Positions 1 to 8,324 of a DNA stretch of 64,000 bases are shown one piece after another. The notes under the pieces were generated by a model, which did no database searches, was not told the origin of the DNA, and saw only the letters and a list, made by a program, of their open reading frames with translations. Every line of letters begins with the position of its first letter. Within the stretch, counting starts at the first letter, position 1. The position numbers were made by a program, and so were the translations under genes. This DNA is from Pseudomonadota bacterium (GTDB lineage Bacteria; Pseudomonadota; Alphaproteobacteria; Rhodobacterales; Rhodobacteraceae): contig JAJXZX010000016.1 in the NCBI GenBank assembly GCA_021779835.1, forward strand, positions 23,053 through 87,052, read 5' to 3'.

Positions 1-1
1 G

Positions 2-304
2 CGCAAGCGTGACGAAGGGTTGAACCGGCGGCTGGTGCAGTTCCGTCTGACCGACCCAGAGCCGATGCTGTTTCACAACGAGGCGCTGGTGCGCGATGGC
101 AAGATCGTCAGCATCATCACCTCGGCAAACTACGGGCATGCCTTGGGCGGCGCAGTCGGGCTTGGCTATGTGCCGTGCAAGGGCGAGAGCGCCGAGGCGG
201 TGCTGGGCTCGACTTACGAGATTGAGGTGGCGGGGCGCAGGCATCGGGCGGTGGCCTCGCTGGCGCCGATGTATGACCCGAAAAGCGAACGGGTGCGGAT
301 GTAG
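2..304 (+). CDS. C-terminal end of a dimethylglycine/sarcosine dehydrogenase-like protein (GcvT-type folate domain), partial
   Basis: The reading frame is open from the window edge and ends at a TAG at 302-304, leaving about 100 residues. The text reads like the C-terminal barrel of GcvT/DMGDH proteins: a line of the type 'LFHNEALVRDGKIVSIITSA', then 'YGHALGGAVGLGYV', then a short beta-rich tail ending 'MYDPKSERVRM'. In the family this end follows an FAD oxidoreductase domain and a tetrahydrofolate-binding domain that takes the methyl carbon of dimethylglycine or sarcosine. Only the last part is visible, so the FAD domain is inferred. The MttB-family gene that follows on the same strand supports a role in methylated-amine breakdown. 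Confidence 0.75.
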   Translation, partial: RKRDEGLNRRLVQFRLTDPEPMLFHNEALVRDGKIVSIITSANYGHALGGAVGLGYVPCKGESAEAVLGSTYEIEVAGRRHRAVASLAPMYDPKSERVRM

Positions 305-333
305 GCGAGGCCGGGGGTAGCGCGCCCCAGGAC

Positions 334-359
334 CCCCGCGGATATTTTAGGACAGAAAA
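334..359 (+). repeat. copy of a dispersed intergenic element (CCCCGCGGATATTTT-type)
   Basis: Just after the stop at 304 the sequence reads CCCCGCGGATATTTTAGGAC followed by an A-rich end. The same GC-then-ATATTTT-then-CAAAA layout occurs in other intergenic gaps of this window, near 15.3, 30.8, 38.4, 40.7 and 44.6 kb. It directly abuts the ATG of the next gene. Confidence 0.5.
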
Positions 360-1927
360 TGGGTGGTGGGATGGACGTGATTGAGGAAGGCTGCGCGCCG
401 TCGCGCAATCGGCGGTCGGGCGGGCGGGCGAATCGGGTGGCGGTGCGATCTGCGCCACTGGCGGACAACCTGCGCCCGGTCCGGGCGGGGATGTCGGGGG
501 GGCAGTATAAGCCGCTGACCCAAGCCGGGATGGAGCGTATCCATCAGGCCGCGCTGGACGCGTTGGAGACGATCGGGTTGGCCAATGCACCGAAATCGGG
601 CATCGAGATTATGACCGGCGCCGGGGCGATTTTAGGCGAGGACGGGCGGCTGCGCTTCCCGCGCGCGCTGGTCGAGGACATGCTGCGGGTCGCGGCGCGG
701 GGTATTACGCTATACGGGCGCGACCCGGCCTATGACCTGCATCTGGAAGGCACGCGGGTGCATTACGGCACGGCGGGGGCTGCGGTGCATATCGTTGATC
801 TGGAGCGGAACGAGTATCGCGACTCGACCGCTAAGGATCTGTATGACGCGGCGAAGATCACGCATCATCTTGATAACGTGCATTTCTTTCAGCGTGCCAT
901 GGTGTGCCGCGATATCCTCGACAATTACGAGATGGACGTGAACACGCTTTACGCCTGTTGCGCGGGGACCACGAAACATGTCGGCACCTCGTTCTCTGAT
1001 CCCTCGCATGTGAAGGGCTGTTTTGACCTTTTGCACATGATCGCGGGGGGCGAGGACAAGTGGCGCGAGCGGCCGTTCGTTTCCAACTCCAACTGTTTTG
1101 TTGTGCCGCCGATGAAGTTCGCCGAGGAAAGCTGCATCACGATGGAGGCCTGTATTCGCGCCGGTATGCCGATGCTGCTGCTGAGCGCGGGGCAGGCCGG
1201 GGCGACGGCGCCGGCACCGATTGCGCTGGCGATTGTGCAGGCGGTGGCCGAATGTCTGGCGGGCGTGGTTTACGTCAACGCGATGGCGCCGGGGCACCCG
1301 TGCATCTTTGGCACCTGGCCCTTTGTCAGCGATCTGCGCACCGGGGCGATGTCGGGCGGCTCAGCCGAGCAGGCACTGCTGACGGCGGGATGCGCGCAGA
1401 TGCACCAGTTTTACGGCCTTCCGGGCGGCGCGGCCTCGGGGATTTCGGACAGCAAGCTGCCCGATATGCAGGCAGGATGGGAGCAGGGCATCACCAACGT
1501 GCTCGCCGGGCTGTCGGGGTTGAACATGTGCTACGAGGCGGTGGGGATGCACGCCTCGCTGCTGGGATTCAGTCTGGAAAGCCTTGTGCTGGGCGATGAC
1601 CTTTTGGGGCAGGCGATGCGTTGCGTACGCGGCATCGAGGTGAACGAGGATACCGTCAGCATCGAGGCAATGCGGCAGGTCTGTCTGGAAGGGCCGGGGC
1701 ATTACCTGGGCCACGAGCAGACGCTGAGCCTGATGCAGACGGAGTATATCTATCCCGTCGTCGCCAACCGGATGAGCCCGAAGGAATGGGTCGAGGCGGG
1801 CAAGCCGCAGTTGTTGGATCGGGCGATTGCACGCAAGAACTCCATTTTGGCGAAGGCGGGCAACCAGATCGATCCGGAGATTGATGCCGCGATCCGCTCG
1901 GCGTTCCGTATTCATGTGGCGCGCTGA
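359..1927 (+). CDS. MttB-family (trimethylamine methyltransferase-like) protein, non-pyrrolysine type
   Basis: The 522-residue protein has the long barrel typical of the MttB superfamily, with recognisable stretches such as 'HLDNVHFFQRAMV', 'CCAGTTKHVGTSF', 'GATAPAPIALAIVQAVAE' and 'GLPGGAASGISDSK'. Methanogen MttB carries pyrrolysine at an internal TAG; here the frame has no TAG, so this belongs to the non-Pyl group, whose characterised members demethylate glycine betaine, proline betaine or similar quaternary amines onto a corrinoid protein. No corrinoid protein gene is visible nearby; the upstream gene is DMGDH-like. Substrate is unknown. The first 45 residues are Arg/Gly-rich and poorly conserved, so an internal start (for example the ATG at 371 or at 491) is possible. 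Confidence 0.85.
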   Translation: MGGGMDVIEEGCAPSRNRRSGGRANRVAVRSAPLADNLRPVRAGMSGGQYKPLTQAGMERIHQAALDALETIGLANAPKSGIEIMTGAGAILGEDGRLRFPRALVEDMLRVAARGITLYGRDPAYDLHLEGTRVHYGTAGAAVHIVDLERNEYRDSTAKDLYDAAKITHHLDNVHFFQRAMVCRDILDNYEMDVNTLYACCAGTTKHVGTSFSDPSHVKGCFDLLHMIAGGEDKWRERPFVSNSNCFVVPPMKFAEESCITMEACIRAGMPMLLLSAGQAGATAPAPIALAIVQAVAECLAGVVYVNAMAPGHPCIFGTWPFVSDLRTGAMSGGSAEQALLTAGCAQMHQFYGLPGGAASGISDSKLPDMQAGWEQGITNVLAGLSGLNMCYEAVGMHASLLGFSLESLVLGDDLLGQAMRCVRGIEVNEDTVSIEAMRQVCLEGPGHYLGHEQTLSLMQTEYIYPVVANRMSPKEWVEAGKPQLLDRAIARKNSILAKAGNQIDPEIDAAIRSAFRIHVAR

Positions 1928-1981
1928 AATGTTCGATAATCGCAAGCAACTGTGGAATCATGCAGGATTGAGAGGCAGTAA

Positions 1982-2884
1982 ATGACGCAATATGGCTATG
2001 TTGGATTGGGCAATCTGGGCGGCCATCTGGCGGCGAGCCTGCTGCGCAATGGCTTTGACGTGACGGTGCACGACCGTGATCGCAGCCTTGCCGACCGTCA
2101 TCTGACGCTCGGCGGGCACTGGGGCGACAGCGCGGCGGCGGTGGCGGCGGCTTCAGATGTCGTGTTCACCTGCTTGCCCTCGCCCACGGTGTCAGAGGCG
2201 GTGCTGCGCGAGATGCTGCCTGCGATGCGGCCGGGGGCGACGTGGATCGAGATGTCGACGCTGGGGCGCGACGATGTTCTGCGGCTGGCGGCACTGGCGG
2301 AAAGCCACGGCGTCAAGGTGTTGGAAAGCCCGGTGACGGGCGGCGTGCACCTGGCGGGGCAGGGCAAGATCACTGTGCTGGCGGGTGGCGACGAAGGCCT
2401 GTTCAATACCCACCGCGACGCGTTGCAAGCGATGGGCGGCAAGATTTTCTACATGGGGCCGCTCGGTTCGGCAGCGATCATCAAGGTTATCACCAACATG
2501 CTGGCCTTCATCCATCTGGTCGCGGATGGCGAGGCGCTGATGCTGGCCAAACGTGGCGGGCTGGATCTGGGCCGCGCATGGGAGGCGATCACCGCGTCTT
2601 CGGGCAGCAGTTTCGTGCATGAGACCGAGGGGCAACTGATCCTGAACGGCAGCTATGACATTGCCTTCACGATGGATCTGGCGCTGAAAGATCTGGGCTT
2701 TGCCATGCAGTTCGGCCGTGAATTCGGAGTGCCGCTGGATCTGGCGGGGCTAACCAACCAGACCTTCGTCAAGGGGCGCGCGGCCTATGGCGGCCAAGCG
2801 CAATCGACGCAGATCGTCAAGCTGTTGGAGGATGTGCTGGGCACCGACCTGCGCGCGCCGGGCTACCCTGCGCGGTTAGAATAG
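1982..2884 (+). CDS. NAD(P)-dependent beta-hydroxyacid dehydrogenase (3-hydroxyisobutyrate dehydrogenase family)
   Basis: This 300-residue cytosolic protein opens with the Rossmann motif 'GYVGLGNLGGHLAASLL'. It carries 'ESPVTGGVHLAGQGKITVLA', the substrate-binding motif of the family, and 'GSAAIIKVITNML', which holds the catalytic lysine. The C-terminal half is helical, as usual for 3-hydroxyisobutyrate, tartronate-semialdehyde and related dehydrogenases. It follows the MttB-like gene by 54 bases on the same strand, so co-transcription is likely. Its 3' end overlaps the convergent gene by 9 bases. The exact hydroxyacid substrate cannot be told from sequence. Confidence 0.88.
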   Translation: MTQYGYVGLGNLGGHLAASLLRNGFDVTVHDRDRSLADRHLTLGGHWGDSAAAVAAASDVVFTCLPSPTVSEAVLREMLPAMRPGATWIEMSTLGRDDVLRLAALAESHGVKVLESPVTGGVHLAGQGKITVLAGGDEGLFNTHRDALQAMGGKIFYMGPLGSAAIIKVITNMLAFIHLVADGEALMLAKRGGLDLGRAWEAITASSGSSFVHETEGQLILNGSYDIAFTMDLALKDLGFAMQFGREFGVPLDLAGLTNQTFVKGRAAYGGQAQSTQIVKLLEDVLGTDLRAPGYPARLE

Positions 2885-3625
2885 CTTGGGGGTTGCCGCT
2901 GCCTTTGGCGCCGCCGCCTTTTTCGCGGGCACCACAGGCAGCGGGTCGGTGTCCGGATCAAGCTGCAGCCACCACGGTTTTTCTTCATCCTCGTCAAGGT
3001 TTTGCAGGATGCTGGAGATGTCGAACACCGCGAGGTAGCTAATCATGTCGGTGTGAGCACGCACCTCGATCCACCACTTCACCTTCTCGGCAGAGAGGCG
3101 GTCAGAGTTGCCCGCCGCCGTCTCGCCATGCAGCGGCTCGATGGCGAAGGGAATGCCGTGCGTGCTGTCGATTTTGGCATAGGGCACATGGCAGGCGCCC
3201 TTGAACAGTGTGGTCGCGATCGAGCGGCCCTGAATATCTTCGCAGCGCAGGTGGATGGTGTAGCGGCTGACCGCATTCACGCGCCGCGCGGTGCGAATGA
3301 TGCCGCGCAAAGGCTCGCCCTGCACCGGTTTTTCGATCTCGATGCTGGAACGGCCGAACAAGCGCAGCCGCAGACCAGAGCGGACACCGGCGACCAGAAA
3401 AAACGGCCCGAAGGCGGCGGCGATGGCGGGCACCAGCATCACGATGCTTTCGTGGCGCACGTCCGGCGTCAGGCGCGACAGCCACCACAGCGATGCCGCG
3501 ATAGCGAGCGCGCAAAACGACGCAGCGCGCATCGAATAGGCGCCCTCGTCATTAAGATCACGTTCCGTAAAGCGAACCGCTTCGGAGGAATTCAGGTCAT
3601 CCTGTTGCCGAATATCTTGAGTCAT
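2876..3625 (-). CDS. hypothetical membrane protein with Ala/Pro/Lys-rich tail
   Basis: The product is 249 residues and unfamiliar. After an acidic N-terminal segment there are two hydrophobic helices (about residues 31-50 and 61-80), followed by a soluble domain. The stretch 'GEPLRGIIRTARRVNAVSRY', followed by a Cys-containing 'HLRCEDI' strand, faintly recalls the C-terminal part of DUF3592-type membrane proteins, but I do not claim membership. The end is low-complexity: 'PAKKAAAPKAAATPKLF'. It is convergent with the dehydrogenase gene and overlaps its end. No function is proposed. Confidence 0.65.
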   Translation of the reverse strand: MTQDIRQQDDLNSSEAVRFTERDLNDEGAYSMRAASFCALAIAASLWWLSRLTPDVRHESIVMLVPAIAAAFGPFFLVAGVRSGLRLRLFGRSSIEIEKPVQGEPLRGIIRTARRVNAVSRYTIHLRCEDIQGRSIATTLFKGACHVPYAKIDSTHGIPFAIEPLHGETAAGNSDRLSAEKVKWWIEVRAHTDMISYLAVFDISSILQNLDEDEEKPWWLQLDPDTDPLPVVPAKKAAAPKAAATPKLF

Positions 3626-4048
3626 TTCAGCTAAGTATTACACTCATCCGTCGCACCGCGCCACCGACGATTGCACGAAAACAGAGGCGATGCCAAGGCT
3701 TTGACGGTATCAACTGATCGTTTCCTTCCGTTACCGACCGGGGCCACCGGCCGGGCGCGTCCGCCATCAACGCCCGGCGAGAGGTTAGTCTGATTGCGAT
3801 GTGGAGAGCTTGCGCCGCATCCTGACCCCACATGGCGGTGAGATGATGAAGAAACCTTTGACGACCAAGGCCCCCGCCGATCAGGGTGTGAAATACACCT
3901 GCCGCAGCTACCGCTGCCCAGCAATACGGGCACCAGTCTGGACATGGTGTGTTGAAGGCGCTGGCGAAGGGCAAGATCGGGTGCTCTTCAAGCCCTCCAA
4001 CCCAAATGCCTCATCGACCCACCGCTGCGAAGGACGTAACTGTGGGCG
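3626..4048. other. gene-poor gap of 423 bases; no convincing gene
   Basis: Both strands hold short open frames (83 and 115 codons) whose translations are Arg/Ser/Cys-rich and unlike any protein I recognise. None has a good ribosome-binding site or a plausible domain. The stretch could be decayed coding sequence. It probably also holds the promoter of the leftward gene ending at 2876 and of the rightward gene starting at 4049. Confidence 0.4.
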
Positions 4049-4720
4049 ATGATTGACAGATACTTCGCCACCGACATGCCGTTCTGGCGGTTCGCGCTGA
4101 ACACATTGGCCGTCAGCGGCCTCTGCCTCATTCCATTGCTGCTGGTCTATGTCGGCTCGACGCCCGGCTTCGGTCCCATGCTGCTGGACGGCGGCACAGC
4201 ACTCCGCCTGTTTCTGCGGCAAGTTGTGACGAACGGCCTGCTCGTCGTTTTCACCGTCAATTACACCGGCTTTTTCCTCTACGCCGCGTTGAAAGCAGAG
4301 CGGGGCCGCGACGATGCCTCGGCTCTGGTCCTGCTGATCGATCCGCCGCTGAGGGTCGTGCTGTTTATCCTCCTGCACGGACTGATCTATTTCCTCTCGG
4401 CAGACTGGTTCAGATCGTTCGGCGGCGACCACTGGCTGGCGTTGCGGGTGGTCGGGCCGACGTTGGCGCGCTCCGCCCTGTTTGCCAACCTCTCGGGTGT
4501 CTACTTTTACGCAACTCTTGGCAGCGCGGCCCCGGTCTACACGGTTGCCATCACTCAACTGCTGGCGAACGGCGCAGGACAGCGCACATGGTTCAGCCCG
4601 CTCCTCCACGCGCTGCCCCGCCGCTTCGCCGCCGTCCTTCTGGCCGTGGCCCTGTTCGCGGCCTGCGCGCTGTTGCTGACCGCGGTCGCGACGGGGATCG
4701 TGTACCTGCAAGCGCTGTAG
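4049..4720 (+). CDS. hypothetical multi-pass membrane protein
   Basis: The 223-residue product has four to five predicted membrane helices: about 18-35, 58-78, 98-116 and 190-220, with a weaker one near 140-165. Charged loops carry 'KAERGRDDA' and 'WFRSFGGDHW'. I recognise no family. Codon use and GC content match a real gene, and the ATG gives the longest plausible frame, although no strong Shine-Dalgarno sequence stands before it. It is convergent with mtfA, six bases apart. No function is proposed. Confidence 0.6.
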   Translation: MIDRYFATDMPFWRFALNTLAVSGLCLIPLLLVYVGSTPGFGPMLLDGGTALRLFLRQVVTNGLLVVFTVNYTGFFLYAALKAERGRDDASALVLLIDPPLRVVLFILLHGLIYFLSADWFRSFGGDHWLALRVVGPTLARSALFANLSGVYFYATLGSAAPVYTVAITQLLANGAGQRTWFSPLLHALPRRFAAVLLAVALFAACALLLTAVATGIVYLQAL

Positions 4721-4726
4721 GTTGAC

Positions 4727-5536
4727 CTACCCCCAAGCGGACGGATCAAGGTGGAACAGGCCCGCCAACTGCTGGTAAACCGCCGGGCTTTCGTGCTTTA
4801 GCGCCGCTGGTCGCTCAAAGAAAACCTCGACCGCCACCGCGAAAAACTCCTCCGGTCCAGTCGCGCCATAGGCGGCAAATACCGTCGGGTGGCCGCTTTC
4901 GACATTGCGAACATGTCGTTTGAAGGCGCTGACAAACACATGCTGCCAATCCGCGACCTGTTGCCCGTTGTTCAGCACCGGCACGCCATCAGTATGGCCG
5001 GACAGGTTGTCGATTTGGTGGGCGAACTCGTGAAAGACGACGTTATGGCCGTCCTCTTCATCAAGCGCGCCCTGCTTTGCATCGGCCCAAGACAAAACCA
5101 CCGGCCCGCGCGACCAACTTTCGCCCACCCGCACCGTTTCGCGCTCGGTCACCACATCGCCGTGGTGTTCAGTGGTGCGCGATTTGAACGCGCCCGGATA
5201 CATGAGGATCGTGTGCAGGTCATCGTACCAAGTCTCTGTATTTACGACGAGAAGGCAGGCCTGCGCCGCAATCGACAGCCGCATCTCGTCGGTCACCTCA
5301 AGGCCGAGGCAGCCGACGAATTCGACCTGATCCAGAAAGACGTTGATCTTGCCTTCAAGCGTCCCGCGCAGGGCCGTCGGAAGCTTTCGGATCAACGGTA
5401 CATATTGTTCCACGATGGCGCGCTGATGCCCCGTCAACGCCATGGTCAGCAGGCTTTTGCGAAACCGCTGCCGCCACCGCAGCCTCAAACCAAACGCCGC
5501 GACGCCGAGACCTATGAGGACGACAAATATCCACAT
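4727..5536 (-). CDS. mtfA: MtfA-family zinc metallopeptidase (M90)
   Basis: The 269-residue protein starts with a membrane-anchor-like helix (residues 3-17) followed by 'RLRWRQRFRKS'. It contains the zincin signature 'VVFHEFAHQIDNLSG', the HExxH motif of the M90 family, and the downstream 'GATGPEEFFAVAVEVFFERP', whose Glu is the likely third zinc ligand. In E. coli MtfA is a cytosolic aminopeptidase that binds the Mlc repressor and so affects sugar-transport gene expression. No Mlc or PTS gene lies nearby, so that role is not shown here. It stands alone between genes of unknown function. Confidence 0.9.
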   Translation of the reverse strand: MWIFVVLIGLGVAAFGLRLRWRQRFRKSLLTMALTGHQRAIVEQYVPLIRKLPTALRGTLEGKINVFLDQVEFVGCLGLEVTDEMRLSIAAQACLLVVNTETWYDDLHTILMYPGAFKSRTTEHHGDVVTERETVRVGESWSRGPVVLSWADAKQGALDEEDGHNVVFHEFAHQIDNLSGHTDGVPVLNNGQQVADWQHVFVSAFKRHVRNVESGHPTVFAAYGATGPEEFFAVAVEVFFERPAALKHESPAVYQQLAGLFHLDPSAWG

Positions 5537-5714
5537 ACAGGCTTGCTACGCCGGGCGGTTCATAGAGGGAAGCGGAAACTTGTTGGGGGAGGAAAACACG
5601 CGCACAGGCGGTGGAGGTCGTGACTCCGCGAGTGCCTTGTCACGCCAACCCAAGGCAGGCACCGAAGCACGAATGAATCGCAACGTCAGCCCGACAGGGG
5701 GGCTTAATCATGAG

Positions 5715-5749
5715 TATGCCGACCAGCGCACAAGGCGCTGGTCGGCATA
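5715..5749. terminator. perfect 15-bp hairpin
   Basis: TATGCCGACCAGCGC (5715-5729) is followed by a 5-base loop and its exact reverse complement (5735-5749). It lies 33 bases past the stop of the small leftward gene that starts at 6013. There is no clear T run on either side, so it may be a transcript-stabilising hairpin, an imperfect intrinsic terminator or a protein-binding palindrome. Confidence 0.55.
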
Positions 5750-5782
5750 TATTTCACGTCGCGGCGTTAGCCGACAACTGGC

Positions 5783-6013
5783 TTAGTGCGTGCCCGAGGA
5801 CGAGGTCGACCCGTTGTTGCCTGCGGCAACGGCCAGAACCACCAGCGCCAGACCGCCAGCGATCAGGAGCGGCGACACCGACCCGGTCGATACGTTCTGA
5901 AGGGTAGCCGGCGCGACTGCCACCGGAGCCTCCATCGTTGGAGCCTTCAAATTGCCCGCGAAAACGCTAGAAGCGGCGAGCGCGAACGCGGTTCCAAGAA
6001 TTAGTACCTTCAT
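5783..6013 (-). CDS. small exported or membrane protein of the short roseobacter 'signal peptide plus helix' type
   Basis: The product is 76 residues: a signal peptide ending near 'ASSVFA', a short linker 'GNLKAPTMEAPVAVAPATL', one membrane helix ('PLLIAGGLALVVLAVAA') and a Ser/Gly tail. This layout matches very small Rhodobacterales proteins that are sometimes mislabelled ferrochelatase; it has no ferrochelatase domain. The ATG at 6013 is preferred over the one at 6019 because GGAGA then sits six bases upstream. The function is unknown. A perfect hairpin lies downstream. Confidence 0.65.
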   Translation of the reverse strand: MKVLILGTAFALAASSVFAGNLKAPTMEAPVAVAPATLQNVSTGSVSPLLIAGGLALVVLAVAAGNNGSTSSSGTH

Positions 6014-6353
6014 AGTCATTCTCCATTACAACTTCTGCCTAAGCGATCATCAGCAGGATACACTTGACATCACCCTATAATGAACCGGGCTAATTGGCAA
6101 TCTGGATTGTTTGGGCCACAGGACAAATGCCTCATCATTTATCCTCATGTGGCACGTCGTCCACAACCCATCACTCGGGAGCGGCAGCCCGAACGTGGCG
6201 CCCCCATGCCAACTATCGGCGGTGCAGGCAATCAACCGTGGCGCGATAGGGCTCCGAAACCTGATTGACCGCGTATTCTAACAACTGGGCCGGACGACCT
6301 GCTGTGGTCTAGCGCGCGCCAACCGGGGCGAAGGGGCAACTCCCCCCCCAAAA
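6014..6353. other. gene-poor gap of 340 bases
   Basis: No frame here looks like a gene; the 61-codon leftward frame has no recognisable features. The part nearest 6014 must hold the promoter of the small leftward gene. A TTGACA at 6064 and a TATAAT at 6076 are only six bases apart, too close to form a sigma-70 promoter. Local base composition is more AT-rich than the flanks. Confidence 0.35.
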
Positions 6354-6941
6354 TCACCCGCACACATACACCGCCGACCCGACCACGACCACGCTCGCCG
6401 CCACAGCCGGGACCGACAAGGCCGCCGCAAGCCCGGTTCCGGCGCTCGACAAAAGCGACCCCAGACTCGCCTGCCCTCCGGCAAGGATCAGCACCCCCGA
6501 CTGCCGCGCGACCGCCGTCACCCCCGACTCGTCGGCCTCCTTCTCGATCCGTCGCCCGACCCCGACGATCCTCATCGCCTGATCTGTCGTGGTGTTCACG
6601 ATGCGGCAGGCTTTTGACACCCGCCGGCATTGCCCGTAGGCATCCCTCTCGCCCCGCGCCGGAAAGGTGTAGGTTTTCGCCTTCGGGTCCCAGTTCGCGC
6701 AGAACTCGGCGCGCTGATCCTCGGTCAGATCCGGCATCATGAACGCCACCACCACCGCCCCCGGACAGGTCTTGGCCCGCGTCATATAATGCTCGCGGAA
6801 CGAGGAATAGACCGGCAGCGCGGTATCATACAGCAGCACCCGCGCCTGCCCCTGAACCGAGGCTTTGCAATTCACCAGCTCCGCCAGCGCGGGCGGGGCG
6901 CCAAGCAGTAGCCCGACAATAGCCGCCACCAAAACCTTCAT
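6354..6941 (-). CDS. hypothetical secreted protein with C-terminal hydrophobic segment
   Basis: The 195-residue product has a clear signal peptide, with 'MKVLVAAIVGLLLGAPPALA' predicted to be cleaved after ALA. The mature part contains four or more cysteines (NCKAS, KTCPG, EFCANW, QCRRVSKACR), suggesting disulfides in the periplasm. A Gly/Ala-rich hydrophobic C-terminus spans about residues 150-195. I recognise no named domain. It is probably transcribed on its own; no neighbour gives a clue. Confidence 0.62.
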   Translation of the reverse strand: MKVLVAAIVGLLLGAPPALAELVNCKASVQGQARVLLYDTALPVYSSFREHYMTRAKTCPGAVVVAFMMPDLTEDQRAEFCANWDPKAKTYTFPARGERDAYGQCRRVSKACRIVNTTTDQAMRIVGVGRRIEKEADESGVTAVARQSGVLILAGGQASLGSLLSSAGTGLAAALSVPAVAASVVVVGSAVYVCG

Positions 6942-7049
6942 CGCACGCCCTCCGATCTCCCCTCCCTTTACGCCGCCGCCTTAGGCCCGGGCAAGGTGGT
7001 GGTGGAGCGTCGGCTGATCAACGCCCACGTCGCGCGTGGGCCAAAGACG

Positions 7050-8081
7050 TCAACGCCGCTTGCCGCGCACCGGCAGCTTGTTGCCTCTGGGGCCGGACTG
7101 CGTGGGGGTGTTGGTGTGGTTTTCCGCCAGCAGCTTGCGCCACCGGTCAAGGCGCGCCGGGTCAAGCGTCCCGGCCTTGCTCGCCGCCTGAACCGCACAG
7201 CCCGGTTCGTGCGCATGGGTGCAATCGCGAAAGCGGCAGTTCGGCGCAAGCTCGGTGATCTCTGCGAACAGCGTCTCCAACCCGGCGGCGACGTCGCTGA
7301 CATGCAGCGTGCGCATCCCCGGCGTGTCGATCACCCAGCCGCCGCCCTCAATCGCATGAAGCGAGCGTGACGTGGTGGTATGCCGCCCCTTGGCGTCGCC
7401 CTCCCGTATTCCGCCGGTCGGCTGCGCCTCCTCCGCCGACTTCGCGGCAAGGGTGTTCAGCAGCGTCGATTTCCCCACGCCCGAGGATCCGACCAGCGCG
7501 ACAGTCTGCCCCAAGCCGCACCATGGCGCCAAGATCGCCGCCGCATCCGGCGCTTTCGCGTTGACCATAACAACGGCCAGTTCGCGTTGCAGCGCCGCCG
7601 CCTCTTGCTGATACCGCGCCGCTTCCGCCACCTGATCGACCTTGGTCAACACGATCACCGGGTTGGTCCCGGCCTCGTTCGCCAGCGCCAGATAACGCTC
7701 CAGCCGGGCGGGATTGAAATCGTCGTTGCACGAGGTGACGATGAAAAGCGTGTCAACATTGGCGGCGATCAGTTGTTGGGCACCGGCGCCCTCGGTTCGG
7801 CGTTGCAGCAGCGTCTTCCGCGCCAGCCGACGCAGGAACATATGGGTCTCCGGTTCGGCCAGAACCCAATCGCCCACGGCAAAATCAGTCGTTTTGGCGT
7901 GAATGGGCAGGTTGATCCGCACCGGGCCAACCGCAGATTCAGCGGTCAGCCGCGCGCGGTGGACGGTCGCGACGCGCAGCCGCGCAAGGCCGGTTTCCTC
8001 TGGCTCCAACTGGTCGTCATAGAACGCCGACCAGCCGAGGGCGGGCAATGACAGCGGGGGCGGATCGAACGATTGTGTCAC
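7050..8081 (-). CDS. rsgA: ribosome small-subunit-dependent GTPase A
   Basis: The 343-residue protein is a circularly permuted GTPase of the RsgA/YjeQ family that acts late in 30S subunit maturation. An OB-fold N-terminal part (about 30-100) is followed by the permuted G motifs: G4 'VIVLTKVD', G1 'VGSSGVGKSTLLNTL', G3 'IDTPGMR'. The C-terminal zinc knuckle is visible as 'CRFRDCTHAHEPGCAV'. The length fits the family. It is divergently oriented from rpiB with 243 bases between. The final basic tail 'GNKLPVRGKRR' may contact rRNA. Confidence 0.95.
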   Translation of the reverse strand: MTQSFDPPPLSLPALGWSAFYDDQLEPEETGLARLRVATVHRARLTAESAVGPVRINLPIHAKTTDFAVGDWVLAEPETHMFLRRLARKTLLQRRTEGAGAQQLIAANVDTLFIVTSCNDDFNPARLERYLALANEAGTNPVIVLTKVDQVAEAARYQQEAAALQRELAVVMVNAKAPDAAAILAPWCGLGQTVALVGSSGVGKSTLLNTLAAKSAEEAQPTGGIREGDAKGRHTTTSRSLHAIEGGGWVIDTPGMRTLHVSDVAAGLETLFAEITELAPNCRFRDCTHAHEPGCAVQAASKAGTLDPARLDRWRKLLAENHTNTPTQSGPRGNKLPVRGKRR

Positions 8082-8324
8082 TGTTGTATGCAGGGCCTTG
8101 GCATCGGGTGGCTACGCCTTCCCTTGGAAATATTGCCCCGCAACTGGTAGTGAAAATGGCGGCGAAAGAACAGCTTTATCGCGGTGCTGTCGGCGGGTCC
8201 GCGGGGCGAACCCAAGATCCGCGCGCACTCAGCCCCCCAAGACCGGAAAAATCCACGCGACAAAGGCGACCCGACCCAATAGGGTGCGCCATCAATTTTC
8301 CCCGGAAAACGGAGCGCTTTTTCC

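Noticed and set aside
3627..3974. 115-codon minus-strand frame as a small gene
   Set aside because: No ribosome-binding site, Trp/Cys/Arg-rich translation and no similarity I can name; treated as part of a gene-poor gap.
6064..6081. TTGACA and TATAAT words that look like a sigma-70 promoter
   Set aside because: They are six bases apart instead of about 17, so they cannot act together as -35 and -10 boxes.
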